From: Vitis vinifera
Lineage: Eukaryota > Streptophyta > Magnoliopsida > Vitales > Vitaceae
DNA: 64,000 bases
Assembly: GCF_030704535.1 (NCBI RefSeq)
Contig: NC_081813.1
Span: 404,501 to 468,500, forward strand
Direction of reading: 5' to 3'
The notes under the pieces are model-generated. The model had not been told where the DNA came from, ran no database searches, and worked only from the letters and a program-made list of their open reading frames with translations. Positions 1 through 10,981 of the stretch are shown here, in pieces. The number at the start of each line of letters is the position of its first letter. Position 1 is the stretch's first letter. A program made the translations under genes and the position numbers.

Positions 1-2230
1 AATATTCAAAGGGAGAATATAATTCAAGAATACTAGTTTTGAGAAATAGAAACCATGATTGAACCTCAAACACTTAAGTTTATTATAGTTCACAATTCTA
101 ATCCTATCTTTCTTGCTCTAAGTCTCCTGTTCCAAACTACCGAATCCGTAGACATTAAGTCGAGTATTCTTCTTTGCCCAAACCAATCTCAAACTATTAA
201 TAATAGTGAATTCATTATCTACTCAAGGAAAAAGAAGTCTTAAAAAGATATAGAGTAACAAACACATCTTGAGCTAGTACATGAAACTGAACTGAATTCA
301 GTCCCAAAAGAGACACACTCAAGTAACATTTATTCTAATCCTAATGAGCCAAAAGATGATGGACTCAATTTACCAATTTCCAAAAAGAAATAAGTAAGAT
401 ATTGCATAAATCATTCAATTTATATAATTTTATCTCCTACAAGAGTTTGTCACAGGTTATTGGGTTTTTGCTACCAATATCACATAATTGGATTCCCAAT
501 AATATCCAATAAGCCCTACAAATACCTGAATGGAAGACAACCACTGAGGAAGATATCTGAGCTCTTAAAAAGAATAGGACATGAGAACTTGTTGAACTTT
601 CAGAAAGAAATAATCCAATCAAGAGTAAGTGGATTTTCACAATCAAGTACAAAGCAAATGGGAATGTGGATAGATACAAAGCTTGACTAGTTGCTAAGGG
701 ATTTACGCAATTCTATGGAATGGACTACCAAGAAACCTTTGCTCCAATTGCCAAATTGAACAAAATTCGTGTTTTGTAGTTGTTAGCTAATTGGCCTTTT
801 CATCAAATGGACATAAAGAATGTCTTCCTCAATGGTAACTTAGAAAAAAAAGTGTACATGGAAATTCCTTCATGTCTTAAGACTAAGATAAACATTAACA
901 AAGTCTGCAAACTAAAAAATCCTTATATGGTCTCAAGCAATCTCCTAGAACTTGGTTTGATCATTTTACCATAACTATAAAGAGGTTTAGTTACTCTCAG
1001 TGTCAATCTAATCACATGCTATTTGTAAAACACACAACTGAGGGAAAAATTGTCATTATCATCATTTATGTGGATGACATAATTCTGACTGAAGATCATA
1101 AAGAAAAAATAGGCAAAACTCAAGAGTTTCTTACTCATGAGTTTGAAATTAAAGACCTAGGGAATCTCTAATATTTTATTGGGATGGAAATTACTAAATC
1201 AAAAATGGGTATTATAGTCTCCCAACATATGTTCTAAACTTACTAAAGGAGACTGGGATGCTTGGTTCTAAACATATAGGCACACCTATGGACTACATTA
1301 CTAAACTAAGAATTGTTGAAAGAAGTGCTTTAGTGGATAAAGGGAGATATCAAAAGACTTGTGAGAAAACTCATTTATCTTTCTCACATAAAACCAAATA
1401 TTGTCTTTTTAGTTGGCATGATTAGCAAATTCATAAACAATCCAACTAAGGAACATATGAAAGTTATGCATAACTAACCGAAGATCAACCTCAGGATATT
1501 GCACCTATGTATGGGGGAATTTGATTACTTGGTGAAGCAAGAAATAGTCTATTGTAGCTTAGAGTAGGGCGTAAATATAATTTAGAGTTATGACACATGA
1601 AACCTATGAAGGAATGTGGTTAAAGAGACTCCTAAATGAGTTAAAAATTCTAGTAGAAGATTCTATGGAGATGTTTTGTGACAATCAAACTGCTACAAGT
1701 ATTGCTAAAAATATGGGTCATCATGATTAGACGAAGCATGTGAAAATAAATCACCATTTTATCAAGGAGAAGATAGAAGAATGAAAATTTTCATTGGTTT
1801 ACTCTCTAATAGGTCTTTAGACAATAGACATCCTTATCAAGGCACTTTCTAGAACCAACTTTGAAAACTTGAGATCCAAGTTGGGAATGATCAACAATTA
1901 CAATCTAGCTTGAAGGGGAGTGTGGAAATCTGGAATGTACATTTGTGTGCACAGTTGTGTTACAACTACAATTATATCATAGTTGTGTTATAGTTTTATC
2001 ACAGTTGTGTCATAGTTATGATATAGTTGTACTTCAGTTGATATATTTGTATTTACCATTCTTCTTGATTTTATGAGCGACTTTCTCTCCTAAAATTCAA
2101 AATTAGATTTTTTTTCAAGGAAGATGGTCTTAGACGTCATTCATATATAAATATTGATAGAATAATCAGTTTGAAAAGAAGAAGAAAAAAAAGTATTTTT
2201 TCTCCCTAAAATTTCTTCAAAAAAAACATC
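1..2230 (+). mobile_element. Old Ty1/copia relic (3' part of pol plus 3' LTR)
   Basis: This is the decayed 3' half of a copia-type LTR element. Reverse transcriptase pieces can be read from about 620 to 1200, including a match to the MDIKNVFLNGNLE block near 807 and a YVDDI active-site match near 1068. RNase H matches lie at about 1660-1800, around the DNQTA and KHVKINHHF blocks. A purine-rich tract at about 1911-1920 is followed by a likely 3' LTR start at 1921 (TGTGGAAATC). The LTR end is not clear, and about 2230 is a guess. The element is broken in many places and must be old. No 5' LTR lies in the window, so its left end is outside or lost. Bases 1 to about 520 show nothing else that I recognise. 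Confidence 0.75.
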
Positions 2231-2376
2231 ATGGATGCAGCAACCCTTGGTGCTGAAGTCATCATAGCATGATCTTGGTACCCAACTTGTTGCCCAAGTT
2301 TCCTTACGATGTAACATGAAGTCCATATTGTACTAACTGATGTAACATCCTTCAATGTTTGAATAAAAATAGTATA

Positions 2377-2430
2377 TTGACCATTTGATATTATACTGAT
2401 CAATATCTTCATTGCATTGCTATATATTGT
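2377..2430 (+). promoter_or_regulatory. Promoter block of GDSL gene A with TATA-like site
   Basis: The block GACCATTTGATAT at 2379-2391, followed by ACTGATCAATATCTT, recurs upstream of genes B and C, 75 to 110 bases before each ATG. A TATA-like TATATATTG lies at 2421. That the block is a promoter is inferred from its conservation and position only. Confidence 0.5.
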
Positions 2431-2482
2431 AATTGAATAAGGGAGAGAGATTACAGAATACAGAAAGTGAAGGAGATTTCAA

Positions 2483-4006
2483 ATGGCAAGTTTAAGCTTC
2501 CAAATAATACATGTCTTGGTCTTCTGTGCTTGCATTCTCATCCCAACCAGTAGTCAGAGCCATCCCCACCAGCCCGAAAAGCATGCTGCACTTTTCATCT
2601 TTGGAGATTCCATTTTTGATGCTGGAAACAATATTTACATCAACACCACTACTGATTATCAGAGAAATTTCTGGCCATATGGGGAAACCTTTTTCGACTA
2701 CCCCACTGGGAGAGCTTCTGATGGCCGCTTGATACCTGATTTTATTGGTAAAATAGTTGTGTTGTATGCTGTTATCAAAGCATCTGACTTAAATCTGTTG
2801 CCCAGATGACCCTTGTTTCTTTGCTGCAGCTGAGTATGCAAAACTCCCATTCCTTCCACCATATCTACAGCCTGGTAATAATCAATTTACTTATGGGTCA
2901 AACTTTGCATCTGGGGGAGCCGGTGCTTTGGATCAGACTAATCAAGGATTGGTATGCCATCTCTTGAAATCTAGATGGGATAGTCTAGCTCATTTCCATT
3001 ACTGACCAAGCAACTCAACCATTTTTTTAGTTGATTATGTGAAGTGTTTGTTTGGCACAAGATGGATTAAATGTGAACGATCATGTAGATAACATGTCTT
3101 GTAACATTTTCAGGTGGTAAACCTCAACACACAGCTAACCTATTTCAAGGATGTGGAGAAACTGTTAAGGCAGAAGCTAGGTGATGAAGCTGCCAAGAAA
3201 ATGCTGTTTGAAGCTGTCTACTTGATCAACATCGGATCCAACGACTACTTGAGTCCCTTCTTATGGAACTCCACTGTGCTTCAGTCCTACTCTCACGAAC
3301 AATACGTTCATATGGTGATCGGCAATTTGACTGTAGTAATCAAAGTAATAGTAATAGCATCTTTTGTCTTAAAAACAGTTTCATTTCTCTATGTTCTGTC
3401 CTTATGATTTGTCTATGTTTCAGGAAATATATAAGAAAGGAGGAAGGAAGTTTGGGCTTCTTGATGTGGGGCCATTAGGCTGTGTGCCAATTATGAAAGA
3501 AATCAAACTCCAACAGGGAGGCATGGGGTGCATAGAAGAATCCACAGAGCTAGCAAAACTACACAACATAGCTCTCTCCAAGGTCCTGCAGGAACTAGAG
3601 AGCAAGTTGAAAGGATTCAAATATTCAATTTCCAATTTCTATACTTTTCTTGAGGAAAGAATGAACAACCCTTCAAAATATGGTATGCTATCGCCCTCTT
3701 CATATTATATGCTTTTCCCTGTGGCCAAATTTCACCTCTGTCATAACTCACCTTCTGTATTGTTTCTGCAAAGGTTTCAAAGAAGGGAAGATAGCATGTT
3801 GTGGTTCGGGTCCCTTCAGAGGACTTTCCAGCTGTGGGGGGAAGAGTAGCATAAAGGAGTATGAGTTATGCAGCAATGTGAGCGAATACGTGTTCTTTGA
3901 TTCAGTTCATCCTACAGACAGGGCCTACCAGCAGATAGCTGAGCTAATTTGGAGTGGAACTCGCAACATTACAGGACCCTACAATTTGAAAGCACTATTT
4001 GTTTGA
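2483..4006 (+). CDS. GDSL esterase/lipase A (GLIP1-type SGNH hydrolase)
   Basis: Exons are 2483-2747, 2830-2951, 3114-3344, 3424-3682 and 3774-4006. All introns are GT-AG with matching phases, giving 369 aa, the usual length for the family. The product is a likely secreted lipase/esterase. A hydrophobic signal peptide ends near residue 25 (TSSQS). SGNH blocks follow: FGDS with nucleophile Ser43, GSNFASGGAG (block II), IGSNDY with Asn172, and FFDSVHPTDR with Asp335 and His338. The sequence resembles Arabidopsis GLIP1 and its relatives over its whole length, including the CCGSGP cysteine motif and the ending GPYNLKALF. Those relatives act in the apoplast in defence and ethylene-linked signalling. 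Physiological role and substrate here are unknown. The ATG at 2483 is chosen because it starts the signal peptide. Gene A is the first of seven tandem copies and looks intact. Confidence 0.9.
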
Positions 4007-4450
4007 TTGAGCTTATATGTTCAAATGCCTAATAAATGAGTTCAACATGTGCATAATAAATGAGTTCAACATGTGCATAATGAATGAGCTCAACATGTCA
4101 AGTGCTGTACTATTCTATTTTACGACTCAGAAAATTACTTTTGCCAATAAAAATTGAAGTCTTAATGTAAAGAGAACTTCACGGCTGAACAAAACCCTAC
4201 CTATGGTTTTCAAAGCCATCATCAGATATAAAGTTCAAGAGGAATGGTCTTGGTAAACATCTTATTCCCCAAGTCCCATTACAATTTTCAGTATGAAATG
4301 CAGGAATTTTTTAATATTAGTCCATATCAGTAGTTGAATGGTAATAAGATGTTGACCATTTGATATCATACTAATCAAAATCTTTATCACATGGCTGTAT
4401 ATAAAAGTTGGAACAAAGAGAAAGATTACAGAGACTGAATTAGGCTTCAA
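4007..4450. other. Spacer between GDSL genes A and B with a 24-bp triple repeat
   Basis: This 444-bp spacer holds the 3' flank of gene A and the promoter of gene B. A 24-bp unit starting TAATAAATGAGTTCAACATG occurs three times in a row at 4030-4053, 4054-4077 and 4078-4101. The first two are identical and the third differs at a few bases. It probably lies in the 3' UTR of gene A. The rest aligns by eye with the spacer before gene A. Confidence 0.7.
4352..4406 (+). promoter_or_regulatory. Promoter block of GDSL copy B with TATA box
   Basis: The GACCATTTGATAT block at 4354-4366 is shared with genes A and C. A good TATA box, TATATAAAA, lies at 4398-4406, 45 bases before the ATG at 4451. Confidence 0.55.
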
Positions 4451-6000
4451 ATGGCAAGCTTAAGCTTCCACACCATCCATGTCTTGGTCTTCTGTGCTTA
4501 CCTACTCATCTCAACCAGTAGCCAGAGTCTTCCCCACCAGCCCAAAAAGCATGCTACACTTTTCATCTTTGGGGATTCACTTTATGATGCTGGAAACAAT
4601 AACTACATCAACACCACCACTGATTATCAGGCAAATTTCTGGCCATATGGGGAAACCTTTTTTGGCTACCCCGCTGGGAGATTTTTGGATGGCCGCTTGA
4701 TCCCTGATTTTATTGGTAAGAGGGTAGTGCAGTATGTTGTTGTCTTTAGCATCTGAGTTAATCTGTTGCCCAGCTGATGCTTGTTGCTTTGCTGCAGCTG
4801 AGTATGCAAAATTCCCACTCCTTCCACCATATCTACAACCTGGTAAGGAGCAACTTACTTAGGGGGCAAACTTTGCATCTGCTGGAGCTGGAGCTCTAAA
4901 CGATATTCATCAAGGATCGGTATATGACCTCTTGAAAATGGACTAGAATCACCTAAAGAATTGATACTTGGTGCTGCAGGCACCGATGGGCATGAAGTCT
5001 AATTGGGAATGCCCAGCTCATTTGTGTTGTTGTAGTTGATTGTATCACTCCATATGCCTGTACAGCAGACATTATCAGGTTGACAGAATGGTCTTCTTCC
5101 ATTTTCAGGTGATAAATCTTAACACACAGCTAAGCTATATTGTAAAGGCAAAGAAACAGTTGAGGCAGAAGCTTGGTGATGAAGCCACCAAGAAAATGCT
5201 GTCTGAAGCTGTTTACTTGACCAGCATTGGAAGCAATGACTACTTGAGCCCCCTCCTCTCAAACTCTGTGTTTCAGTCCTACTCCTATAAGAAACAATAT
5301 ATACATATGGTGATTGGCAATTTGACAGTTGTAATCAAAGTAATAGCATCTTTTTTATTAACAACAGGTTGTTTTATTTTACTTCTTCTATGATTGGCCC
5401 CTATTGTTTTTCTTTGTTTCAGGAAATATATAAGCAAGGGGGAAGGAAATTTGGTTTTGTTAACTCGGCACCATTAGGCTGTACACCTGTAATGGAAACA
5501 ATAAAACTAGGAGGCAATGGGGAGTACATGGAAGAAGCAACAATGCTAGCAAGACTACACATCAGAGCTTTCTCCAAGGTCCTGCAGAAGCTAGAGAGCA
5601 AGTTAAAAGGATTCAAATATTCAATTTCCAATTTCTATACTCTCCTTGAGGAAAGAATGGACAACCCTTCAAAATATGGTATGCTGCCCTCATCTTCATA
5701 TTATATGCCAGTCCCTGTGGCCCAATCGCACCTCTGTTCTAACTCCCCTTTTGTGTTTAATGTGCAAAGATTTCAAAGAAGGGAAGACAGCCTGTTGTGG
5801 TTGGGGTCCCTACAGGGGTCTTCTTAGCTGTGGAGGGAAGAGAACAATAAAAGAGTATGAGTTATGCAGCAACGTAAGCAAATGTCTTCTTTCATTCAGC
5901 TCATTCTACTGACAGGGCCAACCAGCAAAAGGCCAAGTTAATGTGGAGTGGAACTCGCAACATTACAGGACCCTACAACTTGAAAGAACTATTTGATTGA
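4451..6000 (+). pseudogene. GDSL esterase/lipase pseudogene B
   Basis: This is a full-length five-exon copy of the array gene with its splice sites kept. Exons are 4451-4715, 4798-4919, 5109-5339, 5423-5678 and 5770 to about 6000. It carries two disabling changes. One is an in-frame TAG at 4860-4862 in exon 2, where sister genes have TAT (the Tyr of block II, TYGANFA). The other is a 2-bp loss near 5880 in exon 5 relative to sister genes, which shifts the frame just before the catalytic DxxH motif. The codon aligned with the catalytic Asp also reads CAT (His) instead of GAT. The signal peptide, FGDSLYDAGN and IGSNDY blocks remain well preserved, so inactivation is probably recent. A truncated protein of about 109 residues is possible but would lack the oxyanion and His motifs. 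Confidence 0.85.
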
Positions 6001-6515
6001 ACTATGTTTCAGCACTTTTCTGACACTCGTATGTACCTCTTATTTTCAAATACTTAATAAATGTGCTCGATGTTTTCTTTCTTCTGAATGAAAGTTTTGT
6101 TGAGGGTCATTGGGTTGGAAGTTTCTTCCAACTATTGTTCACCTTCTTATTTTTGTCTTTCCTGATAATGATCAAAACACCTGCTAGATCTCTAGCTAAC
6201 ATAAAACTCTTGAGGAAGAGTAACAACCATGCTTGCTGCATCAGGAAACAGATTAAAATTTAAACCTTAAGAGAAAAATATTAGGCCATCTTGACCCCAA
6301 AAGAATGAAATTTTTTACTCCCAAAGTCATCATCAGATAAGGTTGGTTAACAATATAATATGAATTGAAAACTGTTCAGATTGATTCCTTCAAACCACTG
6401 CTAGTTTATTAAAAGAATTTCTGGACCATTTGATATTAACACTGATGAAAATGTTTGGCTATGAACAAAAGTAACAACAAAGGAGAAAGATAACAGAAAG
6501 TGAGACAGCCTTCAA
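6001..6515. other. Spacer between GDSL copies B and C
   Basis: This 515-bp spacer holds the 3' flank of copy B and the promoter of copy C. The shared promoter block GACCATTTGATAT is at 6424-6436. No clear TATA box is seen: the aligned site reads GGCTATGAACAAAAG near 6457. A short open stretch at 6063-6263 looks like chance. Confidence 0.55.
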
Positions 6516-8065
6516 ATGGAAAGTTCAGGCATTTCCGTAATCCATGCCTTGCTCTTCTGAGCATGCCTACTCATTCCATCAAGAGGCCTGAGTCATCCCC
6601 ACCAGATCCAGAAGCATGTGGCATTTTTCGTCTTTGGGGATTCGCTTTTTGATGCTGGAAACAATAAGTACATCAACACCACTGATCAACGGGCAAATTT
6701 CTGGCCATATGGCGAAACCTTCTTTGGGCACCCCACTGGGAGATTTTCAGATGGCCGCCTGATCCCTGATTTTATAGGTAAAAATTATGCAGTGTATTGT
6801 TTTCTCAAGCATCTGAGTTGATTTGGTGTTCAGCTGACCCTTGTTCCTGTGCTGCAGCTGAGTATGCAAAACTCCCATTCCTTCCACCATATCTACAACC
6901 TGGTAGTAATCAACTTACTTATGGGGCAAACTTTGCATTTGCTGGAGCTGGTGCTCTAGATGAGACTAATCAAGGAAAGGTATGTAATCTCTTGAAAATG
7001 GATTAGAATTACCTAAAGTGTTAGTGCCTGGTCCTGCAGGCATGTATTGGGATAACTGGCTCATCTCCATAAGTAGATTCTCAGAATCTCAATCCATATT
7101 CAAATGCAAAGTCCTAGTTAGTATTCATGTTTGATGGCATGGTCTAGTATTATTTTCAGGTGATAAACCTTAATACACAGCTGACCTATTTTAAGAACAT
7201 GGAGAAACTGTTGAGGCAGAAGCTAGGTAATGAAGCTGCAAAGAAAATTCTATTAGAAGCTGTTTACTTGATTAGCATTGGAACCAATGACTACTTGAGC
7301 CCTTACTTCACAAACTCAACTGTGCTTCAGTCCTACCCTCAGAAGCTATACCGGCATATGGTGATTGGAAATTTGACGGTTGTAATCGAAGTAATAGCAT
7401 CCTTTATCTTTGAAACCATTTTTTCTACTTGACATACTAGAGAACAGTGGTTTTGGCATACTCTTATTATGTGTCTGTTTTTCAGGAAATATACGAGAAG
7501 GGAGGAAGGAAGCTTGGGGTTCTTAGCTTGGGGCCATTAGGTTGCATACCAGCCATGAAAGCAATCAAGAAACCAGGAACTGGTGAGTGTATAGAAGAAG
7601 CCTCAGAGCAAGCAAAACTACACAACAAAGCTCTGTCCAAGGTTCTGCAGAAGCTAGAGAGCAAGTTAAAAGGATTCAAATACTCGATGTTTGATTTCTA
7701 TTCCACTTTTGAGGACAGAATGGAAAACCCTTCAAAATATGGTATGATTTCATCATCTTTATATTACATGCTTTTCTCTGTTCCCTAATTGCACCCTTGT
7801 TCTAACTCACCTTTTGTGTTGGTGCTGCAAAGGTTTCAACGAGGGGAAGACAGCATGCTGTGGCTCAGGTCCCTACAGGGCTCTTGTTAGCTGTGGGGGG
7901 AAGGGAACAATGAAAGAGTATGAGTTATGCAGCAATGTAAGGGAATATGTGTTCTTTGATGGAGGTCATCCTACTGACAAGGCCAACCAGGAAATGGCCA
8001 AGTTAATGTGGAGTGGAACTCACAACATTACAGGACCCTACAATTTGAAAGAACTATTTGCTTGA
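6516..8065 (+). pseudogene. GDSL esterase/lipase C, open except for one nonsense codon in the signal peptide
   Basis: Exons are 6516-6777, 6858-6979, 7160-7390, 7486-7741 and 7833-8065. Splice sites and phases are all intact, and 368 codons plus a stop would be expected. Codon 15 (6558-6560) is TGA, where sister genes have TGT for Cys in the hydrophobic core of the signal peptide. No in-frame ATG follows before the FGDS block, so a secreted protein cannot be made from this allele as read. Everything downstream is open and has full SGNH blocks: FGDSLFDAGN with the Ser at codon 43, GANFAFAGAG, IGTNDY and FFDGGHPTDK. Such a copy may be a very young pseudogene, a segregating null allele or a base-call error. 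Neighbours B (dead) and A (intact) are its closest relatives by eye. Confidence 0.8.
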
Positions 8066-9436
8066 ACTATGTTATAGCATTTTGCTGGCATTCATGATAT
8101 GTACCTCATATTTTTTAATACCTGATAAATGTGCTCAATGTTTGGTTTCTTCTGAATGGAAGTTCTGTTGAGGCAATTGCATTGGAGGTTGTTTCCCAAC
8201 TTGTTTTTGCCTTTCTAAAGAAAATGAGATGCCTAACACCATTATAGTTGTCATTTCTGATTAATTGTGGGTATAGTTAAGGCATAGCTCGGATATCACT
8301 TGTTGTATAGAATGAATCCCTGATACCGTTTGTTATGCAGGCAAAAAGTTCATTGTTAACATATCAGTGCAAGTACACGAAGATAAAATCAATCCTTATG
8401 TAAATGAGGATTTTGGTTTTATTTCTTGAAGAGTATTAGGGTCAACCCCAAAACTCCTCAAGTATTATTATGCATCATTTTTGTGTCAAAGGTGCTTTCT
8501 TAAAATAAAAAATAAAAAATAAAAAGACTTAAGAATTTTTAGTAGATCTCCTGCTTTCAGGCATGGTTGGAAGACAATCATCAAAATATGTCCCTACAGT
8601 TGAGTTATCCAGATAATCAAATATGTTATTTTTCTTTAGAATAAGGCATCACTCAGTCAACTGTCTTTTGGTGGCACAGGATGCAAAGCTGCCATATTTG
8701 AAACCTCATCTACAACTTGGATTTACTGATAAAGCCAATTTTGCATCCATCCAACTTGATTTGGGTTCTTTTCAAAATCCTATCCAGGAATGGTAGGTGA
8801 TCTTATGCATTAAATATTAGTTTTCAAAATAGAATCCCGGATCAGGCTGATATGTAAGAGCATATTTAAGAGCGATTTTAAGAGTTAAAAACGCTTCCTA
8901 ATGTTTGAAACCGTGTCCTTATAAAAATTAGGTGTTTTGTAAATTTTAAAAATTTACAGTTAAAGATCAGAGGAAGCACTGGAAATGATTCCTCAACAAT
9001 CACTTAGTTTTTTTTATCATATAACACATTATCAAAGCCCTTTTTTGGGTGATTTTTCTTAAAAACAGAAATAATGAAAACACTTCTTAAAAGCGTTTTA
9101 GACTAAAACAGATTTCGCTTTCCAACTAATAAATCAATGGACCATCTAAAGGTTGCAGGCAACCTTTGTTTGTGAGGCCTCAAGCCTTAAAGAATGGAAC
9201 ACAGCTCATGACATTTGAACAAGTCACACACCATGAAATTTAGCAAACTATTATAATGATGAAACAAATATATAATAATGATTTCTTTTTTAACTCAACC
9301 AATTCTTCAATTTAAAAATCAAGATTGAAACATTATTGTATAGCAAAATTGATTCATCTTGTCTGCTATATAATATAAAGACCATATGTATAATAATTGA
9401 AAGTAACGATAACAGATAAAGCAAAGCAGGCTGAAA
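8066..9436. other. Spacer between GDSL copies C and D
   Basis: This is about 1.4 kb of AT-rich DNA. Its one recognisable item is the GDSL exon-2 relic at 8675-8808, listed separately. A TATA-like TATATAA at about 9367 precedes gene D. The promoter block shared by A, B and C is not evident here, so gene D may be regulated differently. Confidence 0.6.
8675..8808 (+). pseudogene. Solitary exon-2 relic of a GDSL lipase gene
   Basis: One frame reads DAKLPYLKPHLQLGFTDKAN followed by FAS. It aligns with exon 2 of the array genes, for example the [15 protein letters not shown] and TYGANFAS stretches of gene D. A CAG acceptor-like triplet precedes it. The right edge (AATCCTATCCAGGAATGGTAGGTGATCTT) resembles the exon 2/intron 2 junction of genes E and F (CATCCTGGAACAGTAAGTGATCTT). 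No matching exon 1 or 3 to 5 is seen nearby. It appears to be all that is left of an eighth array member, perhaps of the E-G subclade. Confidence 0.65.
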
Positions 9437-10981
9437 ATGGCAAGTTTCAGCAACTTCCACATGATCCATCATATCTTGCTGATCTTCTCTTCATGCCTAC
9501 TCATCCCAACCAGCAGCCAGAGTCACCCCCACCAACCTCAGAACCATGTGGCCTTTTTCATCTTTGGGGATTCACTTTTGGATCCTGGGAACAATAACTA
9601 CATCAACACTACAACTGAAGATCAGGCAAACTTCAGGCCATATGGGGAAACCTTCTTTAAGTACCCTACTGGGAGGTTTTCCGATGGCCGGCTCATCCCT
9701 GATTTTATTGGTGAGAGATTGTGGTATATGCGTTGTTTTCTTTTACTATCAGAGTTAGTTAACTCTTGCCCAGATGACCTTTTATGCCTTGCTGCAGCTG
9801 AGTATGCAAAACTCCCACTTATTCCTCCATATCTGCAGCCTGGTAATCATCAATTTACTTATGGGGCCAACTTTGCATCTGGTGGGGCTGGTGCTTTGGA
9901 TGAGATTAATCAAGGATTGGTATGCGAAATCTCTTGAAAAGGAATTAGAATGAACTAAAGAGTTGGTATTTACTGATCATGGTGGCATGGTCTTATACCA
10001 TTTTTTCAGGTGGTAAACCTCAACACACAGCTAAGGTATTTCAAGAAGGTGGAGAAACACTTGAGGGAGAAGCTAGGCGATGAAGAATCCAAGAAACTGC
10101 TGCTTGAAGCTGTCTACTTGATCAGCATTGGAGGCAATGACTACATAAGCCCCTTGTTCAGGAACTACAGTGTGTTTCAGATCTACTCTCATAGGCAGTA
10201 CCTAGACATGGTGATGGGCAATTTGACAGTTGTAATCCAAGTAAAACGATCCTTACTCTTTCTTGACATTAAAATCAGGTTGCTGCTGCTTTCTTTCTAT
10301 ACTTGTCCTTGTTGTTTTTCATTTCTCAGGAGATATATCAGAAAGGAGGAAGGAAATTTGGGTTCGTGAACATGGGGCCATTGGGCTGTCTACCAGCCAT
10401 GAAAGCAATCAAACTCCAACAAGGAGGCGCTGGTGAGTGCATGGAAGAAGCCACAGTGCTAGTTAAACTACACAACAGAGTTCTTCCTGAGGTCCTCCAG
10501 AAGCTAGGGAGCAAGTTAAAGGGATTCAAGTATTCAATATTTGATTTCTATACTACTGCTAAGGAAAGAATGGACAACCCTTCAAAATATGGTATGCTAA
10601 TAGCCTTCTTCATATTTGTATGCATCTGGGTTATGGCCAAAATGCACCTCTGCTCTAATCCACCTTCTCAATTCATGTTGCCAAGGTTTCAAAGAAGCGA
10701 AGATAGCATGCTGCGGTTCGGGTCCCTACAGGGGTCTGTACAGCTGTGGAGGGATGAGAGGAACAAAAGAGTATGAGCTATGCAGCAATGTCAGTGAATA
10801 CATGTTCTTCGATTCATTTCATCCTACTGACAGGGTCTACCAGCAGCTGGCTGAATTAGTATGGAGTGGAACTCACAATGTGATAAAACCATACAATTTG
10901 AAACAATTGTTTGGACATAGTCAGGAAGAGATACCATGCGACCAATTTGAGCATCTTCCTTATACTAGCAATGTGCCATAG
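9437..10981 (+). CDS. GDSL esterase/lipase D
   Basis: Exons are 9437-9710, 9798-9919, 10010-10240, 10330-10591 and 10686-10981, giving 394 aa. It is a likely secreted SGNH hydrolase of GLIP1 type. The signal peptide ends near residue 27 (TSSQS). FGDSLLDPGN has nucleophile Ser46, GANFASGGAG forms the oxyanion block, ISIGGNDY carries the Asn, and FFDSFHPTDR the Asp-His pair. Two oddities are visible. The C-terminus runs about 20 residues past the usual family end (after KQLFGHS), giving a tail rich in acidic and polar residues. Intron 1 is 87 bases, a multiple of three, and has no in-frame stop, so intron retention would insert 29 residues without breaking the frame. The gene looks intact and is the most diverged member of the A-D subclade. 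Confidence 0.88.
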
